A DNA stretch of 27,763 nucleotides from Pseudomonadota bacterium (lineage in GTDB: Bacteria > Pseudomonadota > Gammaproteobacteria > Woeseiales > Woeseiaceae): positions 1 through 27,763 of the forward strand of contig JAPUKV010000007.1 in NCBI GenBank assembly GCA_027295475.1, given 5' to 3'. The notes beneath the pieces were generated by a model. The model saw only the letters and a program-made list of their open reading frames with translations, made no database searches and was not told where the DNA came from. Each line of letters opens with the position of its first letter. Within the stretch, counting starts at the first letter, position 1. Of this stretch, positions 1 through 9,928 are shown piece after piece. Position numbers and translations under genes: made by a program.

Positions 1-570
<570 letters not shown>

Positions 571-778
571 TAAGCTTTGAGCTTTACTAAAAGAACGGAT
601 CCCCAAATTACTAAGAAATGAACTTGGTTCTCACGTTTGATGTCAGCCTTAAGGCAAACTCCAACGCGAGCACCCACACAAATTATCTGATTTCATTGTT
701 AAAGAACGTGTCGAAAAAGCGGTCAGACGCCTTTTTCGACCAGACCCATAATTATACAGGCGAACCCGGGCCATTGAA
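571..778 (-). promoter_or_regulatory. rrn leader with boxA-like antitermination element and long hairpin
   Basis: This is the transcribed leader between the promoters and mature 16S. A boxA-like element (TTCTTTAACAAT on the minus strand, 695-706) is followed by an AT-rich stretch and a GTGTGGGTGCTCG-type segment, closely resembling the E. coli rrn leader. A hairpin at 710-740 pairs GTCGAAAAA with TTTTTCGAC. In other bacteria such leader elements recruit the Nus antitermination complex and take part in RNase III processing; that role is inferred here. Confidence 0.8.
751..778 (-). promoter_or_regulatory. rrn P2-like promoter
   Basis: On the minus strand a perfect -10 TATAAT (751-756) lies 16 bp from a weak -35 TTCAAT (773-778). 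It sits downstream of the stronger P1-like promoter and upstream of the boxA leader, the usual place for an rrn P2. Confidence 0.55.
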
Positions 779-851
779 CAGCCCTCGCGTGCCTGTATGC
801 CTTGATTATCGGGGTCTGGCTGAGGGACACCGTGCCCTCAGCGAGCGGGGC

Positions 852-879
852 ATTATAGCCGCCAAACCAGCCCGGTCAA
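852..879 (-). promoter_or_regulatory. rrn P1-like promoter
   Basis: On the minus strand a -35 TTGACC (874-879), a 16-bp spacer and a perfect -10 TATAAT (852-857) are followed by a GC-rich discriminator (GCCCCGC). A GC-rich discriminator is typical of stringently controlled rRNA promoters. Downstream, the early transcript contains an inverted repeat CTGAGGG/CCCTCAG near 820-842. The region between the promoter and the upstream terminator (880-945) holds no gene. Confidence 0.75.
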
Positions 880-945
880 CCAATTGTTTGCGCTGTTGTG
901 ACGAGCTACGATGCGGGCCGCGCAGCGTTTCAGGATGCGGCCCGG

Positions 946-975
946 AAAAGCCTGTTTTTCCCTGAAAACACAGGC
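946..975 (-). terminator. Intrinsic terminator of the tyrS operon
   Basis: On the minus strand GCCTGT pairs with ACAGGC, extended by TTTT/AAAA across a one-base bulge with loop CAGGG, and followed by TTTTCC. It lies ~125 bp after the stop of the TPR-like gene and ~70 bp before the rrn P1 promoter, so it would insulate the rrn unit from tyrS readthrough. Confidence 0.6.
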
Positions 976-1098
976 ACTTGCTCTGGATTCGCCCGCTTTC
1001 CGCACAAACTCGCCCGTGCGCAATTTTCTCGCGGCGCGGTATTTTGGCCACCTGGATGCGCAATCAGATCGCCACGGGCGGCAACAGAGGGCTGCCGG

Positions 1099-2262
1099 CT
1101 ATTCATTTCCTGCCTGCCACTGCTCGTATTGCGGGGACTTGACGAAGTTCGCGTATCTGCCGTTCTTTTCGAACAGTTCGCGCTCGAGTGACTTGTCGAA
1201 TTGGTCCTCCAACGACCTTGCGGTCGATACTGCGAACGAGTAGTGCTGCAGCAAAACGTGTGCGTTGATCGCTGCCCAGTACGCCGATTCGAGTTGCGGC
1301 TCGATAGAAATCGCCTCGTCTGCAAGTACGGCAGCGTCATCGGTATGTCTTGAACCTAATGCCGCCCGCGACATCAACAACAGCACTGCCGCATCCCTGA
1401 CGCCGAAGGCTTGCTGCAATTGGCGAAGTGAATCACCGAGGTCATCGAAATCGCCCTTTGAGATGCGGTAGTTCATCAACATCAGCGCCAGGGCAGGGTT
1501 ATCGCCAAAATTGTTCTCCAGTTTTCTGTATGCGTTGTTGTATTGGTTCTGGTCGCGGGACATCTTGCCGATATCACAATTCAGCAGGTGCATAAACAGC
1601 GAATACCTTAGCGCCCTGTCCAGCGACGGCTCAATTCTTTTGTAGGAGCTGAAGTCTTTGTCGCGGACAGCTTGCATCAATTCGGCCAGTCTGGCGTAAC
1701 TCTTGTCGTTTCCAGCATAAGATTTGACGAGGCCCCGGACAGATGAGTCCGTCGGATCGTATGTAACGACACTTTGACGCAGCATTTCCGAATAGGTGCG
1801 ACCAGCCGTATAATCGAGCCAGTCGACGATCCTGATGTTTCCTGCATCATCTTTGACCAATTCATATTGGTGATAGCCGTATCCTAATCGGCCCAAATCG
1901 TACCGCACCAACGCCGTCGCTCTGTCACCGTTAACCCTGACCTTGAGCAATTTCGTATACGAGCCTTCCGGTGTGCGCCTGACAAACGACGAAACGATGT
2001 TTTTCTTGCCTCTGATGACATTGTTCGCAAACCTTGATCTGACGCCAGGATCCAGATCGAGACCGTCGAACGCGCGTTGCAAAATCGCGTCAACATCAAG
2101 GTCTTCTATGAACTCTTCCTTTGAGCCCTTATTAAGCTGATCCACAATGCTTTCGAATCTTGCTTCGAAGGACTGATCCGCCGCGAACGCTGCCCTGATT
2201 CCGGGCGTGAGGCAAAGCAGGAGCGAAAACAACAAGAGCGATCGAAACTTGTCTCTGATCAT
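1099..2262 (-). CDS. Exported TPR-like protein of unknown function, co-transcribed with tyrS
   Basis: The 387-residue product has an N-terminal Sec signal peptide: positive start MIRDKFR, hydrophobic residues 8-24, and a likely AFA-type cleavage site near residue 28. Residues ~30-160 form a mixed alpha/beta region with several charged helices. Residues ~185-370 are helix-rich with the A/L/Y spacing of tetratricopeptide-like repeats (for example near ADEAISIEPQLESAYWAAI). I do not recognise a named family. It begins 16 bp after the tyrS stop on the same strand, so it is probably in the tyrS operon and exported to the periplasm. The stop is TAG at 1099. No enzyme motif is evident and no function is claimed. 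The helical-repeat architecture suggests a protein-protein interaction role. Confidence 0.85.
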   Translation of the reverse strand: MIRDKFRSLLLFSLLLCLTPGIRAAFAADQSFEARFESIVDQLNKGSKEEFIEDLDVDAILQRAFDGLDLDPGVRSRFANNVIRGKKNIVSSFVRRTPEGSYTKLLKVRVNGDRATALVRYDLGRLGYGYHQYELVKDDAGNIRIVDWLDYTAGRTYSEMLRQSVVTYDPTDSSVRGLVKSYAGNDKSYARLAELMQAVRDKDFSSYKRIEPSLDRALRYSLFMHLLNCDIGKMSRDQNQYNNAYRKLENNFGDNPALALMLMNYRISKGDFDDLGDSLRQLQQAFGVRDAAVLLLMSRAALGSRHTDDAAVLADEAISIEPQLESAYWAAINAHVLLQHYSFAVSTARSLEDQFDKSLERELFEKNGRYANFVKSPQYEQWQAGNE

Positions 2263-2278
2263 TACTCTCTTCCCTATC

Positions 2279-3478
2279 TCATGTCAGACTGACGCGCGAG
2301 AAACGGCGCTTGCCTACCTGATATACGCTTGTGCTGCCCGCTGATACCTGAAGCGACTTGTCTTCGATGCGTTCTCCGTCGATTTTCACGGCGCCCTGCT
2401 TGATCATTCGAAATGCTTCCGACGTGCTGCTAACGAGACCGGCCTCCTTTAACAGGTGCGCTATGCCCAGGCTCCCACCCTGGCTCGAAATCGACACTTC
2501 TTTTATCTTGTCGGGCAAAGCACCTTTCTGGAATCGCTCTACGAACTCCTTTCTTGCCGCTTCTGCCGCTTTTTGGTCGTGAAAACGCTCGACCAATTCC
2601 ATCGCAAGCTCGAATTTCGCATCTCGCGGATTTCCACCGGCAGCAACCCGAGACCTCAGTGATTCAATGTCATCGAGTTTGCGAAAGCTCAAGACTTCGT
2701 AGTAGCGCCACATCAGTTCGTCCGAAATAGACATGACCTTGCCGAACATCTCATCAGGCTCATCAGTAATGCCGATGTAATTATCCAGCGACTTCGACAT
2801 CTTCTGCACGCCGTCGAGCCCTTCAAGCAACGGCGTCGTCATCACGACCTGCGGTTCCTGACCAAAATCCTGCTGCAACTGCCGGCCTACCAGAAGGTTA
2901 AACTTCTGATCTGTCCCGCCCAGTTCGACGTCGGCTTTGAGCGCAACCGAGTCGTAGCCCTGAACTATCGGATACAGGAATTCATGTATGGATATCGACT
3001 GGCCGGATTTATAGCGTTTATTGAAGTCATCACGTTCGAGCATGCGGGCGACCGTGTGATGAGACGCCAACTTTATAAGATCTGCCGCACTCATCAGGGA
3101 CATCCAGCGAGAATTAAAATCTATACGCGTTTTCTCGGGGTCCAGAATCTTGTAAATCTGTGCCTCGTACGTCGCAGCGTTGGCCTTGATCTCATCCCTG
3201 GATAGCGGCGGGCGCGTCGCGTTTTTGCCGCTTGGGTCTCCGATCATTCCGGTGAAGTCGCCGATGAGGAAGACTACTTCGTGACCAAACTCCTGAAACT
3301 GGCGCATCTTGTTGATCAGGACTGTGTGACCGACGTGCAGGTCCGGCGCGGTCGGATCGAAGCCCGCCTTTACAATGAGGGGTCTGTTTTTTTCGAGCTT
3401 TTCCGCAAGACCGCCTTCCGGAAGAATTTCGTCAATCCCGCGGGCAAGTTCGCTCAGTTGATCTTTGATGCTGGCCAT
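2279..3478 (-). CDS. tyrS: Tyrosine--tRNA ligase
   Basis: This cytoplasmic class I aminoacyl-tRNA synthetase charges tRNA-Tyr with tyrosine at the expense of ATP. The 399-residue length is normal. The HIGH motif is HVGH at residues 48-51 within [13 protein letters not shown]. The KMSKS motif is intact at residues 226-230. The C-terminal ~65 residues look like an S4 RNA-binding domain ([13 protein letters not shown]). HVGH and overall form match the TyrZ-like bacterial subgroup rather than E. coli K-12 TyrS. The ATG at 3478 begins right at the family N-terminus. Its divergent neighbour is the M23 peptidase gene, and the exported TPR gene follows 16 bp downstream. As I recall, the same tyrS-peptidase-anmK and tyrS-rrn adjacency occurs in Pseudomonas. 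Confidence 0.97.
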   Translation of the reverse strand: MASIKDQLSELARGIDEILPEGGLAEKLEKNRPLIVKAGFDPTAPDLHVGHTVLINKMRQFQEFGHEVVFLIGDFTGMIGDPSGKNATRPPLSRDEIKANAATYEAQIYKILDPEKTRIDFNSRWMSLMSAADLIKLASHHTVARMLERDDFNKRYKSGQSISIHEFLYPIVQGYDSVALKADVELGGTDQKFNLLVGRQLQQDFGQEPQVVMTTPLLEGLDGVQKMSKSLDNYIGITDEPDEMFGKVMSISDELMWRYYEVLSFRKLDDIESLRSRVAAGGNPRDAKFELAMELVERFHDQKAAEAARKEFVERFQKGALPDKIKEVSISSQGGSLGIAHLLKEAGLVSSTSEAFRMIKQGAVKIDGERIEDKSLQVSAGSTSVYQVGKRRFSRVSLT

Positions 3479-3637
3479 TGACTCTCAATCATCGAATTCC
3501 ATTCTTCAGCGGCAGAACTGTAGCATCCTCCGCCGCTATTGAAACAGTGGCGAGACAGCGCACGAAATCCAGGACATTGTCTGTTTGGAAAAAGGCCCAC
3601 GAACACGTTTTAAGACTATGACTTATAACAGATTTCT

Positions 3638-3666
3638 TTGACGTCCCAGTCCTGCCACTGTAGAGT
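3638..3666 (+). promoter_or_regulatory. Predicted sigma70 promoter of the M23 peptidase-anmK unit
   Basis: -35 TTGACG (3638-3643), 17-bp spacer, -10 TAGAGT (3661-3666). The expected start of transcription is ~3673, about 26 nt before the TTG start codon. The -35 is strong and the -10 imperfect (4 of 6). Confidence 0.45.
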
Positions 3667-3698
3667 GGCGGCTTCACGCGATTTGGGGAGACGCAGAC

Positions 3699-5108
3699 TT
3701 GCATCGTCCCGTCAGTCCACTGCTGCACGACTACAAACCGTCTGCCAGGACACAGGTAAAGAAATCCACTGCAATCCACTGGTTTGTACTCGGCCTTGGA
3801 CTGCCGTTTGTCGGATTGGCGTTACTTCTGTCTCTCAAAAACGCGTCAGGCACCAGCTCTCTTCTCGACAGCAAGGAATTGACCGAACCACTGCCGCAAC
3901 TGGCATCGGATCTTCCGCTCGTTATCGGCAACCTGACTGAAGAACTGACACCAATTGATCTGAGCCACATAGCCAGCTTGCCCGAGATTGAGCCGGAGCC
4001 CCGGTATGATTCAATAAAGGTGACTGTCCGTTCCGGCGACACGATGGAGCGAATTTTCAGGCAAAACAATCTGGACCTCAGTCATCTGGCAAGCATGGTC
4101 CGATTGCCGGAGGCCGGAAAATATATTCGCATGCTGCGTCCCGGAGATGAATTTGAAATTCGACACGACCAGGGACGGTTGATCAGTCTCCATCGTGAGC
4201 TTGACCTGACAAGCGCTCTCGTCGTCTCGACATCCGGGTCCGGCTTCAGAGCCGAGATCGTCGAGCGGCCAATCGAACTGCGGCGCCGGCTCGCGTACGG
4301 TCAAATTAAAACCTCACTGTTCGAAAGCGCCGCGGAAGCCGGCATGCCGGACAAACTGATAATGAATCTCGCAGGTATTTTTGCCTGGGATATAGATTTT
4401 GTTCTCGATATTCGTAGTGGCGACGACTACCACATATTGTTTGAGGAGATTTATCAGGACGGTAAGTACATTACCGACGGCGAAATCATCGCGGCCGAGT
4501 TCAACAACAATGGCCGGACGTTTCAAGCGGTGCGTTACATAGACAAGAGTGGCCGGTCGGACTATTTCACACCGGACGGCCGCAGCGTTCGAAAAGCATT
4601 TATCAGAGCACCCGTCGACTTTAGGCGGATCAGTTCGAGCTTCAATACACGCCGCAAACATCCGATCCTAAGCACAATCCGTGCACATCGTGGTGTCGAC
4701 TACGCCGCGCCTCGCGGGACCCCTATAAAGGCCGCGGGCGACGGGAAAGTGATATTCCGTGGACGCAAAGGCGGTTACGGTAACGCCATCATTTTGCAGC
4801 ACGGTGGCAACATTACGACGCTTTACGGCCACATATCGAAGTTTGCAAATTCCGCGCGTCTTGGGAAGCGTGTTAAACAGGGCCAGACGATTGGCTACGT
4901 AGGCAGCACCGGCCTGGCAACAGCCGCACATCTGCACTATGAATATCGGCTAAACGGAGTACACCGCAACCCGCGCACGGTGAAGCTGCCGCAGGCAGCC
5001 CCGATCAAGGAAGAGTATCGTGAGGACTTCCTGACGACTGCAGCCCCGATACTGGAAGAACTCGATCGCTACAAAAGAACACAGATCGCCGCTGCTACAT
5101 TCGACTAA
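3699..5108 (+). CDS. M23-family murein endopeptidase (MepM/YebA-like)
   Basis: This is a predicted cell-envelope peptidase that cleaves peptidoglycan cross-links during wall growth. The 469 residues comprise a cytoplasmic N-terminus, a single membrane segment at ~28-46, a LysM-like/OapA-type region at ~105-160 (VTVRSGDTMERIFRQNNL), a central linker domain, and a C-terminal M23 (LytM) domain at ~320-435. The zinc ligands are visible: HRGVD (His and Asp of HxxxD) and the HLHYEY motif (HxH). The TTG at 3699 is chosen because GGGGAG at 3685-3690 sits 8 nt upstream and the membrane segment follows. It is 22 bp upstream of anmK, so cutting (this protein) and recycling (AnmK) of the wall are probably co-expressed. 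E. coli MepM is the closest known functional model. Confidence 0.92.
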   Translation: MHRPVSPLLHDYKPSARTQVKKSTAIHWFVLGLGLPFVGLALLLSLKNASGTSSLLDSKELTEPLPQLASDLPLVIGNLTEELTPIDLSHIASLPEIEPEPRYDSIKVTVRSGDTMERIFRQNNLDLSHLASMVRLPEAGKYIRMLRPGDEFEIRHDQGRLISLHRELDLTSALVVSTSGSGFRAEIVERPIELRRRLAYGQIKTSLFESAAEAGMPDKLIMNLAGIFAWDIDFVLDIRSGDDYHILFEEIYQDGKYITDGEIIAAEFNNNGRTFQAVRYIDKSGRSDYFTPDGRSVRKAFIRAPVDFRRISSSFNTRRKHPILSTIRAHRGVDYAAPRGTPIKAAGDGKVIFRGRKGGYGNAIILQHGGNITTLYGHISKFANSARLGKRVKQGQTIGYVGSTGLATAAHLHYEYRLNGVHRNPRTVKLPQAAPIKEEYREDFLTTAAPILEELDRYKRTQIAAATFD

Positions 5109-5130
5109 TCTGCTATTGCGCATGCCTTGA

Positions 5131-6240
5131 ATGAACAGTCTGTATATCGGCCTGATGTCAGGTACCAGCATGGACGGTATCGACGCGGTGCTGGTCGAGT
5201 TCGATGATCAACGCTGTCAGATTGTCGCTGCACTAAGTCATGAATATCCCGACGAACTACACACCGCACTTGTTGCCGCGACTCGCGAGCCGGAGCAATG
5301 CACGATCGACACGTTCGGCCGCCTCGATAATTGGGTAGGCGAAGCGTTCCGCGATGCAGCTCTGAAACTAATATCCGAATCGAAAACTGACGTTGAATAT
5401 ATTGTTGCGATTGGCAGTCATGGACAGACGCTTCGTCATCAACCTCGTGTCGAACGGCCTTTTACGTTGCAGATCGGGGATCCCAACATTATTGCCGCAG
5501 GAACCGGTATCACGACCGTTGCGGATTTCCGGCGGCGCGACGTGGCTCTGGGTGGAGAAGGTGCGCCGCTACTTCCTCCGTTTCATCACTGGCTGTTTTC
5601 CAACAAGAAAATAAATCGTGTAGTCCTGAATATCGGCGGTATCGCGAATGTCACGATACTGCCGGCAGGCAGCGACTGCGTGACGGGATTCGACACCGGA
5701 CCGGGCAACACACTTCTGGATGCATGGATTCAAGCCAGCAAGGGGAAGAAATTTGACGAGGACGGTAATTGGGCGAGAAGCGGACAAATCTCATCTCAAT
5801 TACTGGCTCTGCTGCTGCGGGATCCGTTCTTCGCCGAACCACCGCCGAAAAGTACCGGTTTCGAATATTTCAATCTCATGTGGCTGCGCCAGGCGCTGTC
5901 GGATACCGGTGACGCAGACGAGGCGGACGTCCAGGCTACCCTGTGTGCACTCACCGCCAGGAGCATTGCCGACGCGATTGGAACTTACGCGCCCGACACC
6001 ACGGAGTTGCTTGTATGTGGCGGTGGGATAGACAACAGCGAACTGATTCGCTGGATAGCCTCAGCACTACCCTCAGTCGAAATTCACTCTACCGCCAAAT
6101 TCGGTCTCGAGCCGGACTGGGTCGAAGCAGCCGCATTCGCCTGGCTCGGCAAGCGTTGTCTTGACAGGAAGCCCGGGAATCTGCCCGGCGTTACAGGAGC
6201 GGACCACGCGGGCATTCTGGGCGGGATCTACCCGGCCTGA
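5131..6240 (+). CDS. anmK: Anhydro-N-acetylmuramic acid kinase
   Basis: In the family, AnmK converts 1,6-anhydro-N-acetylmuramic acid released from murein turnover to MurNAc-6-phosphate using ATP, the entry step of MurNAc recycling. The 369-residue product has the hallmark blocks of the family: LMSGTSMDGIDAVLVEF at the N-terminus (phosphate loop), SHGQTLRHQP, the NIGGIANVT block, FDTGPGNTLLDAW, and a C-terminal LLVCGGGIDN segment. Length matches E. coli AnmK. The ATG at 5131 precedes the first motif by only 7 residues. It follows the M23 peptidase by 22 bp. No MurNAc-6-P etherase (murQ) lies in the window, so the rest of the recycling pathway must be elsewhere or absent. Confidence 0.96.
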   Translation: MNSLYIGLMSGTSMDGIDAVLVEFDDQRCQIVAALSHEYPDELHTALVAATREPEQCTIDTFGRLDNWVGEAFRDAALKLISESKTDVEYIVAIGSHGQTLRHQPRVERPFTLQIGDPNIIAAGTGITTVADFRRRDVALGGEGAPLLPPFHHWLFSNKKINRVVLNIGGIANVTILPAGSDCVTGFDTGPGNTLLDAWIQASKGKKFDEDGNWARSGQISSQLLALLLRDPFFAEPPPKSTGFEYFNLMWLRQALSDTGDADEADVQATLCALTARSIADAIGTYAPDTTELLVCGGGIDNSELIRWIASALPSVEIHSTAKFGLEPDWVEAAAFAWLGKRCLDRKPGNLPGVTGADHAGILGGIYPA

Positions 6241-6277
6241 AATCCTGCGCCATTTCAAGGTTTCGTCACAAAGTCAT

Positions 6278-6286
6278 TGATATACT
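6278..6286 (+). promoter_or_regulatory. Predicted extended -10 promoter for ppk
   Basis: TGATATACT (6278-6286) matches an extended -10 element (TGn-TATACT). No good -35 is visible. It lies in the 74-bp gap between anmK and ppk, 29 bp before the GTG start, suggesting ppk can be transcribed separately from anmK. Confidence 0.35.
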
Positions 6287-6314
6287 CGAGAGCCGACCAG
6301 ACCTGGATTCTCTC

Positions 6315-8390
6315 GTGGACGCTCCTGTCTTACCGCCGGCCGAACAGTACATCAACCGCGAGCTCAGCCTGCTTGAGTTCCACCATCGCGTATTGGAACA
6401 GGCCCGCGACAGCGAAATGCCGCTTCTTGAGCGCCTCCGCTTTCTCTGCATTTCCTGCACCAATCTGGACGAGTTTTTCGAAGTTCGAGTTGCGGCCCTG
6501 AAGCAACGGCTGGAAATCGGCGCGCGCGCAGCGGGCCCGGACAAGATGACGCCGCAACAGTTACTGGACGAGATTCGACATCGTGCCATCAATCTCGTGC
6601 GTGACCAGTACGAGGTCCTGAATGCGACTATCCTGCCCGAGCTGGCCGCTGAGCAGATTCGATTCCCACAACGATCCGAATGGTCCGAAGCGAAGAAAAA
6701 CTGGCTCAATCACTATTTTAGAGACGACGTTGTGCCTGTGTTGACACCCATCACACTGGATCCGTCACGACCGTTTCCGAGGATCCTGAACAAGAGCCTT
6801 AACTTCATCGTGCGGCTGCAGGGCAAGGACGCATTCGGCCGTCGCCGGCACCGTGCAATTGTACAGGCGCCCCGGTCACTGCCGAGAATTATTCGGCTGC
6901 CCGCAAGACTGACCGAACAGGGTTGTGATGCCTACGTCTTTTTATCGTCGATCATTCATGCTCACGTGGAGGACCTCTTTCCCGGGATGACGGTCGAGGG
7001 TTGTTATCAATTTCGGGTGACGCGAAATAGCAATCTCTATTTCGATGACGAAGAAGTCGATGATCTCGTTCGGGCTCTGGAAGGCCAGCTTGCTGCCAGT
7101 CGTTACGGCGCGGCAGTTCGCCTCGAAGTCAGCAAAGAATGTCCGGCAGATCTTTGCGAATTCCTGCTCGATCACTTTTCTCTCGACCGCGCGGACCTTT
7201 TCTCGGTAGACGGGCCCGTCAACCTGAATCGTCTCGCCACTGTCTGCGATAACGGGCGCCGTCCTGACCTTTGTTTCCCCCCGTTTTCTCCCGGCATGGC
7301 GAGGGAGCTTCTTACTGACGAAAATATCTTCGACATTCTCAAGAAGAAGAATGTATTACTGCACCATCCCTATCAGTCGTTCCAACCAGTAATCGATTTT
7401 ATTGCGACGGCGGCATCAGATCCTGACGTATTGGCCATCAAGCAAACCCTGTACCGGACGGGCGCTGACTCACCCATTGTGGATCACCTGGTTCGGGCGG
7501 CGAACTCCGGCAAAGAAATTTCTGTCGTCATCGAATTGATGGCGCGATTTGATGAAGCCCAAAATATCGCTCTGGCCAATCGCCTGCAGGAAGCGGGGGC
7601 GCACGTCGTTTATGGACTCGTCGGCTATAAGACACATGCGAAGATGGCCCTGGTCGTTCGTCGTGAAGCGGGCAAGTTAAAACGATACGTTCACCTGGGT
7701 ACGGGTAACTATCACCGCGGAACGACGCGCATATATACCGACTACGGTTATCTCAGTAGTAACAGGAAATTGGGCGAAGACGTACACAAAGTCTTTATGC
7801 AGATAACCAGTCTTACTGAGGCGGAGAACCTGGTCAAAATATTTACGGCCCCGTTCCATCTGTTTGACGAACTTATCATGCGAATTGAACGTGAAATTGA
7901 TTTCGCGAAAGCCGGCAAGAAGGCACATATCATCGTCAAAATAAATTCACTGACTGAGTCGAAAATTATAGATGCGCTATACAAAGCGTCTTCCGCAGGC
8001 GTCAAGATCGACCTGATCGTGAGGGGCATCTGTTCTTTGCGACCAGGCGTACCCGGTTTGTCCGATAATATTCAGGTGCGCTCGATCATTGGCCGGTTTC
8101 TCGAACACTCACGCGTCTATTATTTTAGAAATGATGGCGACGAAGAGTACTTCTGCTCGAGCGCTGATTGGATGGATCGTAACTTCTTCCACCGAACGGA
8201 GACCTGTTTTCCGATTCGGCAAAAACCGCTCAAAAAGAAGATGATGAAAGACCTCAATCTCTTTCTCGCCGACAACTGTCAGGCGTGGGCGCTGCAGGGC
8301 GATGGCAGCTACGTTCGTCTGAGTCCAGGCAAGGACAAACCGGTGTCGGCGCAGCAGACGTTGCTCAATCGCCTGGCTTCGGCAGCCTGA
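6315..8390 (+). CDS. ppk: Polyphosphate kinase 1
   Basis: PPK1 reversibly transfers the gamma phosphate of ATP to growing inorganic polyphosphate chains; in E. coli it is membrane-associated. The 691 residues match the family (~690). The N-terminal domain starts with YINRELSLLEFHHRVLEQA and includes LRFLCISCTNLDEFFEVR. The C-terminal phospholipase-D-like domains carry the catalytic histidines: H441 in YKTHAKMALVVRR and H598 in LEHSRVYYF. The segments YVHLGTGNYH and the FFHRTE block are also typical. The start is GTG at 6315, placing MDAPVLPPAEQYINREL at the normal N-terminus. It is convergent with ppx (2 bp between stop codons). Synthesis and hydrolysis of polyphosphate are thus encoded side by side. 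Confidence 0.96.
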   Translation: MDAPVLPPAEQYINRELSLLEFHHRVLEQARDSEMPLLERLRFLCISCTNLDEFFEVRVAALKQRLEIGARAAGPDKMTPQQLLDEIRHRAINLVRDQYEVLNATILPELAAEQIRFPQRSEWSEAKKNWLNHYFRDDVVPVLTPITLDPSRPFPRILNKSLNFIVRLQGKDAFGRRRHRAIVQAPRSLPRIIRLPARLTEQGCDAYVFLSSIIHAHVEDLFPGMTVEGCYQFRVTRNSNLYFDDEEVDDLVRALEGQLAASRYGAAVRLEVSKECPADLCEFLLDHFSLDRADLFSVDGPVNLNRLATVCDNGRRPDLCFPPFSPGMARELLTDENIFDILKKKNVLLHHPYQSFQPVIDFIATAASDPDVLAIKQTLYRTGADSPIVDHLVRAANSGKEISVVIELMARFDEAQNIALANRLQEAGAHVVYGLVGYKTHAKMALVVRREAGKLKRYVHLGTGNYHRGTTRIYTDYGYLSSNRKLGEDVHKVFMQITSLTEAENLVKIFTAPFHLFDELIMRIEREIDFAKAGKKAHIIVKINSLTESKIIDALYKASSAGVKIDLIVRGICSLRPGVPGLSDNIQVRSIIGRFLEHSRVYYFRNDGDEEYFCSSADWMDRNFFHRTETCFPIRQKPLKKKMMKDLNLFLADNCQAWALQGDGSYVRLSPGKDKPVSAQQTLLNRLASAA

Positions 8391-8392
8391 CC

Positions 8393-9928
8393 CTAGCTAA
8401 AAACAAGATTGAAGCCGGCGGATCCCAGATATTCCAGCTCGCGCTTAAGGTCCGCCACGGTTAGCGCGTTATGCGCAAGCCAAGCATCAGGAAATTTCAG
8501 CCGAATATCGTCCTGGCCGACTTCAAGCACGATAGTCGGCAGCTCGACAGTTGTGCGGCTGCGATTGAGCAATACTGCGAGACGCAACAACAATGCCATT
8601 CGCATTGAACGATCCCGCCATGCGTGCGGGATTTCGAGGCAACTGCCCGTGTCGATCTGACTTCTCTGATTCGCAATCAGAAACGCGAGGATACTTTGCT
8701 CTACGCGAGGAAAACCGGGCAGGTCGGCGTTTTTTGCGATGTAGGCGCCATGTCGCTGATAGCCATCGTGCGAGATGTCGAGACCAATCTCATGTAAGCG
8801 CGAAGCCCAATCGAGCAGGCGAGCAACGAGCGGAGACTTCAGTTTCCAGGGCCCGGCACACTGACTGAGTAATTCGGCGGCCGAGCGTGCCACGCGCTTC
8901 GCCTGAGCCTCATCGACGTTGTACCGGGACAGCATTGCCCGAACGCTTCGCTCGCGGGCATCTTCATGTTGCAGCCTGCCGAGATGGTCATAAAGAAGAC
9001 CCTCACGCAAAGCACCGTCGGATATTTCTAATTTGTCGATACGCAAGTCTTTGAGCAGTTCGATCAGTATCGAAAGACCGCCTGGCCAGACCTGTGCGCG
9101 AGACTCGGACAGGCCTGGTAAAGACAGCGCAGAAATATTTTTGAATTCAAGAACCTTTTGAATCAACGTCTCGGCGACTTCGGATGTCAGCTCATTTGAC
9201 TCCATGATGCCCAGTTCGTGGGCGACAGCCGCCGTCGCAATAATCGTTCCGGACGTGCCAATCGCCTGGATATTGGGTGAGTCGCGAAAAAACGCTTTAA
9301 CGGGTCGAAGCTCCAGACTGGCTGCGAGCCTGGCCTCCTCAAATGCGCGTTTTGATATCTTGCCGTTTTCGAAGTACTGTTCGGTCATGGCGACACAACC
9401 TAGCGCCAGGCTTTCGAGCGCCTTCGGTTTCGGTCCTCGTCCCAGAATCAACTCGGTGCTGCCGCCCCCTATATCCAGCACCAGCCGCAGGCCTTCATTC
9501 GGCGGCAGGCTGTGCGCGACGCCGTTGTATATCAGGCGCGCTTCTTCGATGCCCGAGATGACTTCAATCGGGTGACCCAGTGCAGCTTCCGCTTCGGCCA
9601 TGAATTTCTGGCTATCACGGGCCCGTCTCAGTGCGTTTGTTGCCGCGGCCCGAACGCTCGCGGCATGCATGTCGCGTAAGCGCTCGCCGAAACGGGACAG
9701 ACAGTCTAGTGCGCGTTGTCTTGCGGCTTTCGTGAGCTGGCCATCTTCGGCAAGCCCCTCCGCCAGCCTTATTGGCTCTCGCAGTCGATCGATGATGGTG
9801 AGCTGACCGTGGCGAAGCTCGCCGACGATCATGTGAAAACTGTTGGAGCCCAGATCGACCGCCGCTATAACTGCTGGTACAACATCACGACCAGGTTGAT
9901 TTTCCGGGGTCTCTGCAGGAGTCGTGAT
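8393..9928 (-). CDS. ppx: Exopolyphosphatase (Ppx/GppA family), apparent ATC start
   Basis: This enzyme releases phosphate from polyphosphate chain ends; GppA-like pppGpp phosphatase activity is an alternative. It belongs to the ASKHA fold. The phosphate-1 motif AAVDLGSNSFHM lies at 9828-9865 and the second glycine-rich block LVLDIGGGSTELIL near 9460-9500; a C-terminal HD-like helical region contains LHEIGLDISHDGYQRHG. The first canonical start codon (ATG 9832) falls inside the SNSFHM motif and would destroy the nucleotide/phosphate-binding strand. Upstream, the frame is open to a TGA at 9944-9946 with no ATG, GTG or TTG. ATC at 9928, with GGAAA about 8 nt upstream, gives 511 residues, matching E. 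coli Ppx (513). It follows erpA by 40 bp and probably belongs to that operon. The exact start is inferred; the product family is certain. Confidence 0.9.
   Translation of the reverse strand: MTTPAETPENQPGRDVVPAVIAAVDLGSNSFHMIVGELRHGQLTIIDRLREPIRLAEGLAEDGQLTKAARQRALDCLSRFGERLRDMHAASVRAAATNALRRARDSQKFMAEAEAALGHPIEVISGIEEARLIYNGVAHSLPPNEGLRLVLDIGGGSTELILGRGPKPKALESLALGCVAMTEQYFENGKISKRAFEEARLAASLELRPVKAFFRDSPNIQAIGTSGTIIATAAVAHELGIMESNELTSEVAETLIQKVLEFKNISALSLPGLSESRAQVWPGGLSILIELLKDLRIDKLEISDGALREGLLYDHLGRLQHEDARERSVRAMLSRYNVDEAQAKRVARSAAELLSQCAGPWKLKSPLVARLLDWASRLHEIGLDISHDGYQRHGAYIAKNADLPGFPRVEQSILAFLIANQRSQIDTGSCLEIPHAWRDRSMRMALLLRLAVLLNRSRTTVELPTIVLEVGQDDIRLKFPDAWLAHNALTVADLKRELEYLGSAGFNLVFS

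Noticed and set aside
618..1340. Several open frames on both strands between 16S and the TPR-like gene
   Set aside because: They overlap rrn promoters, leader and terminator or run antisense to the TPR-like gene, and have no signal, motif or ribosome site.
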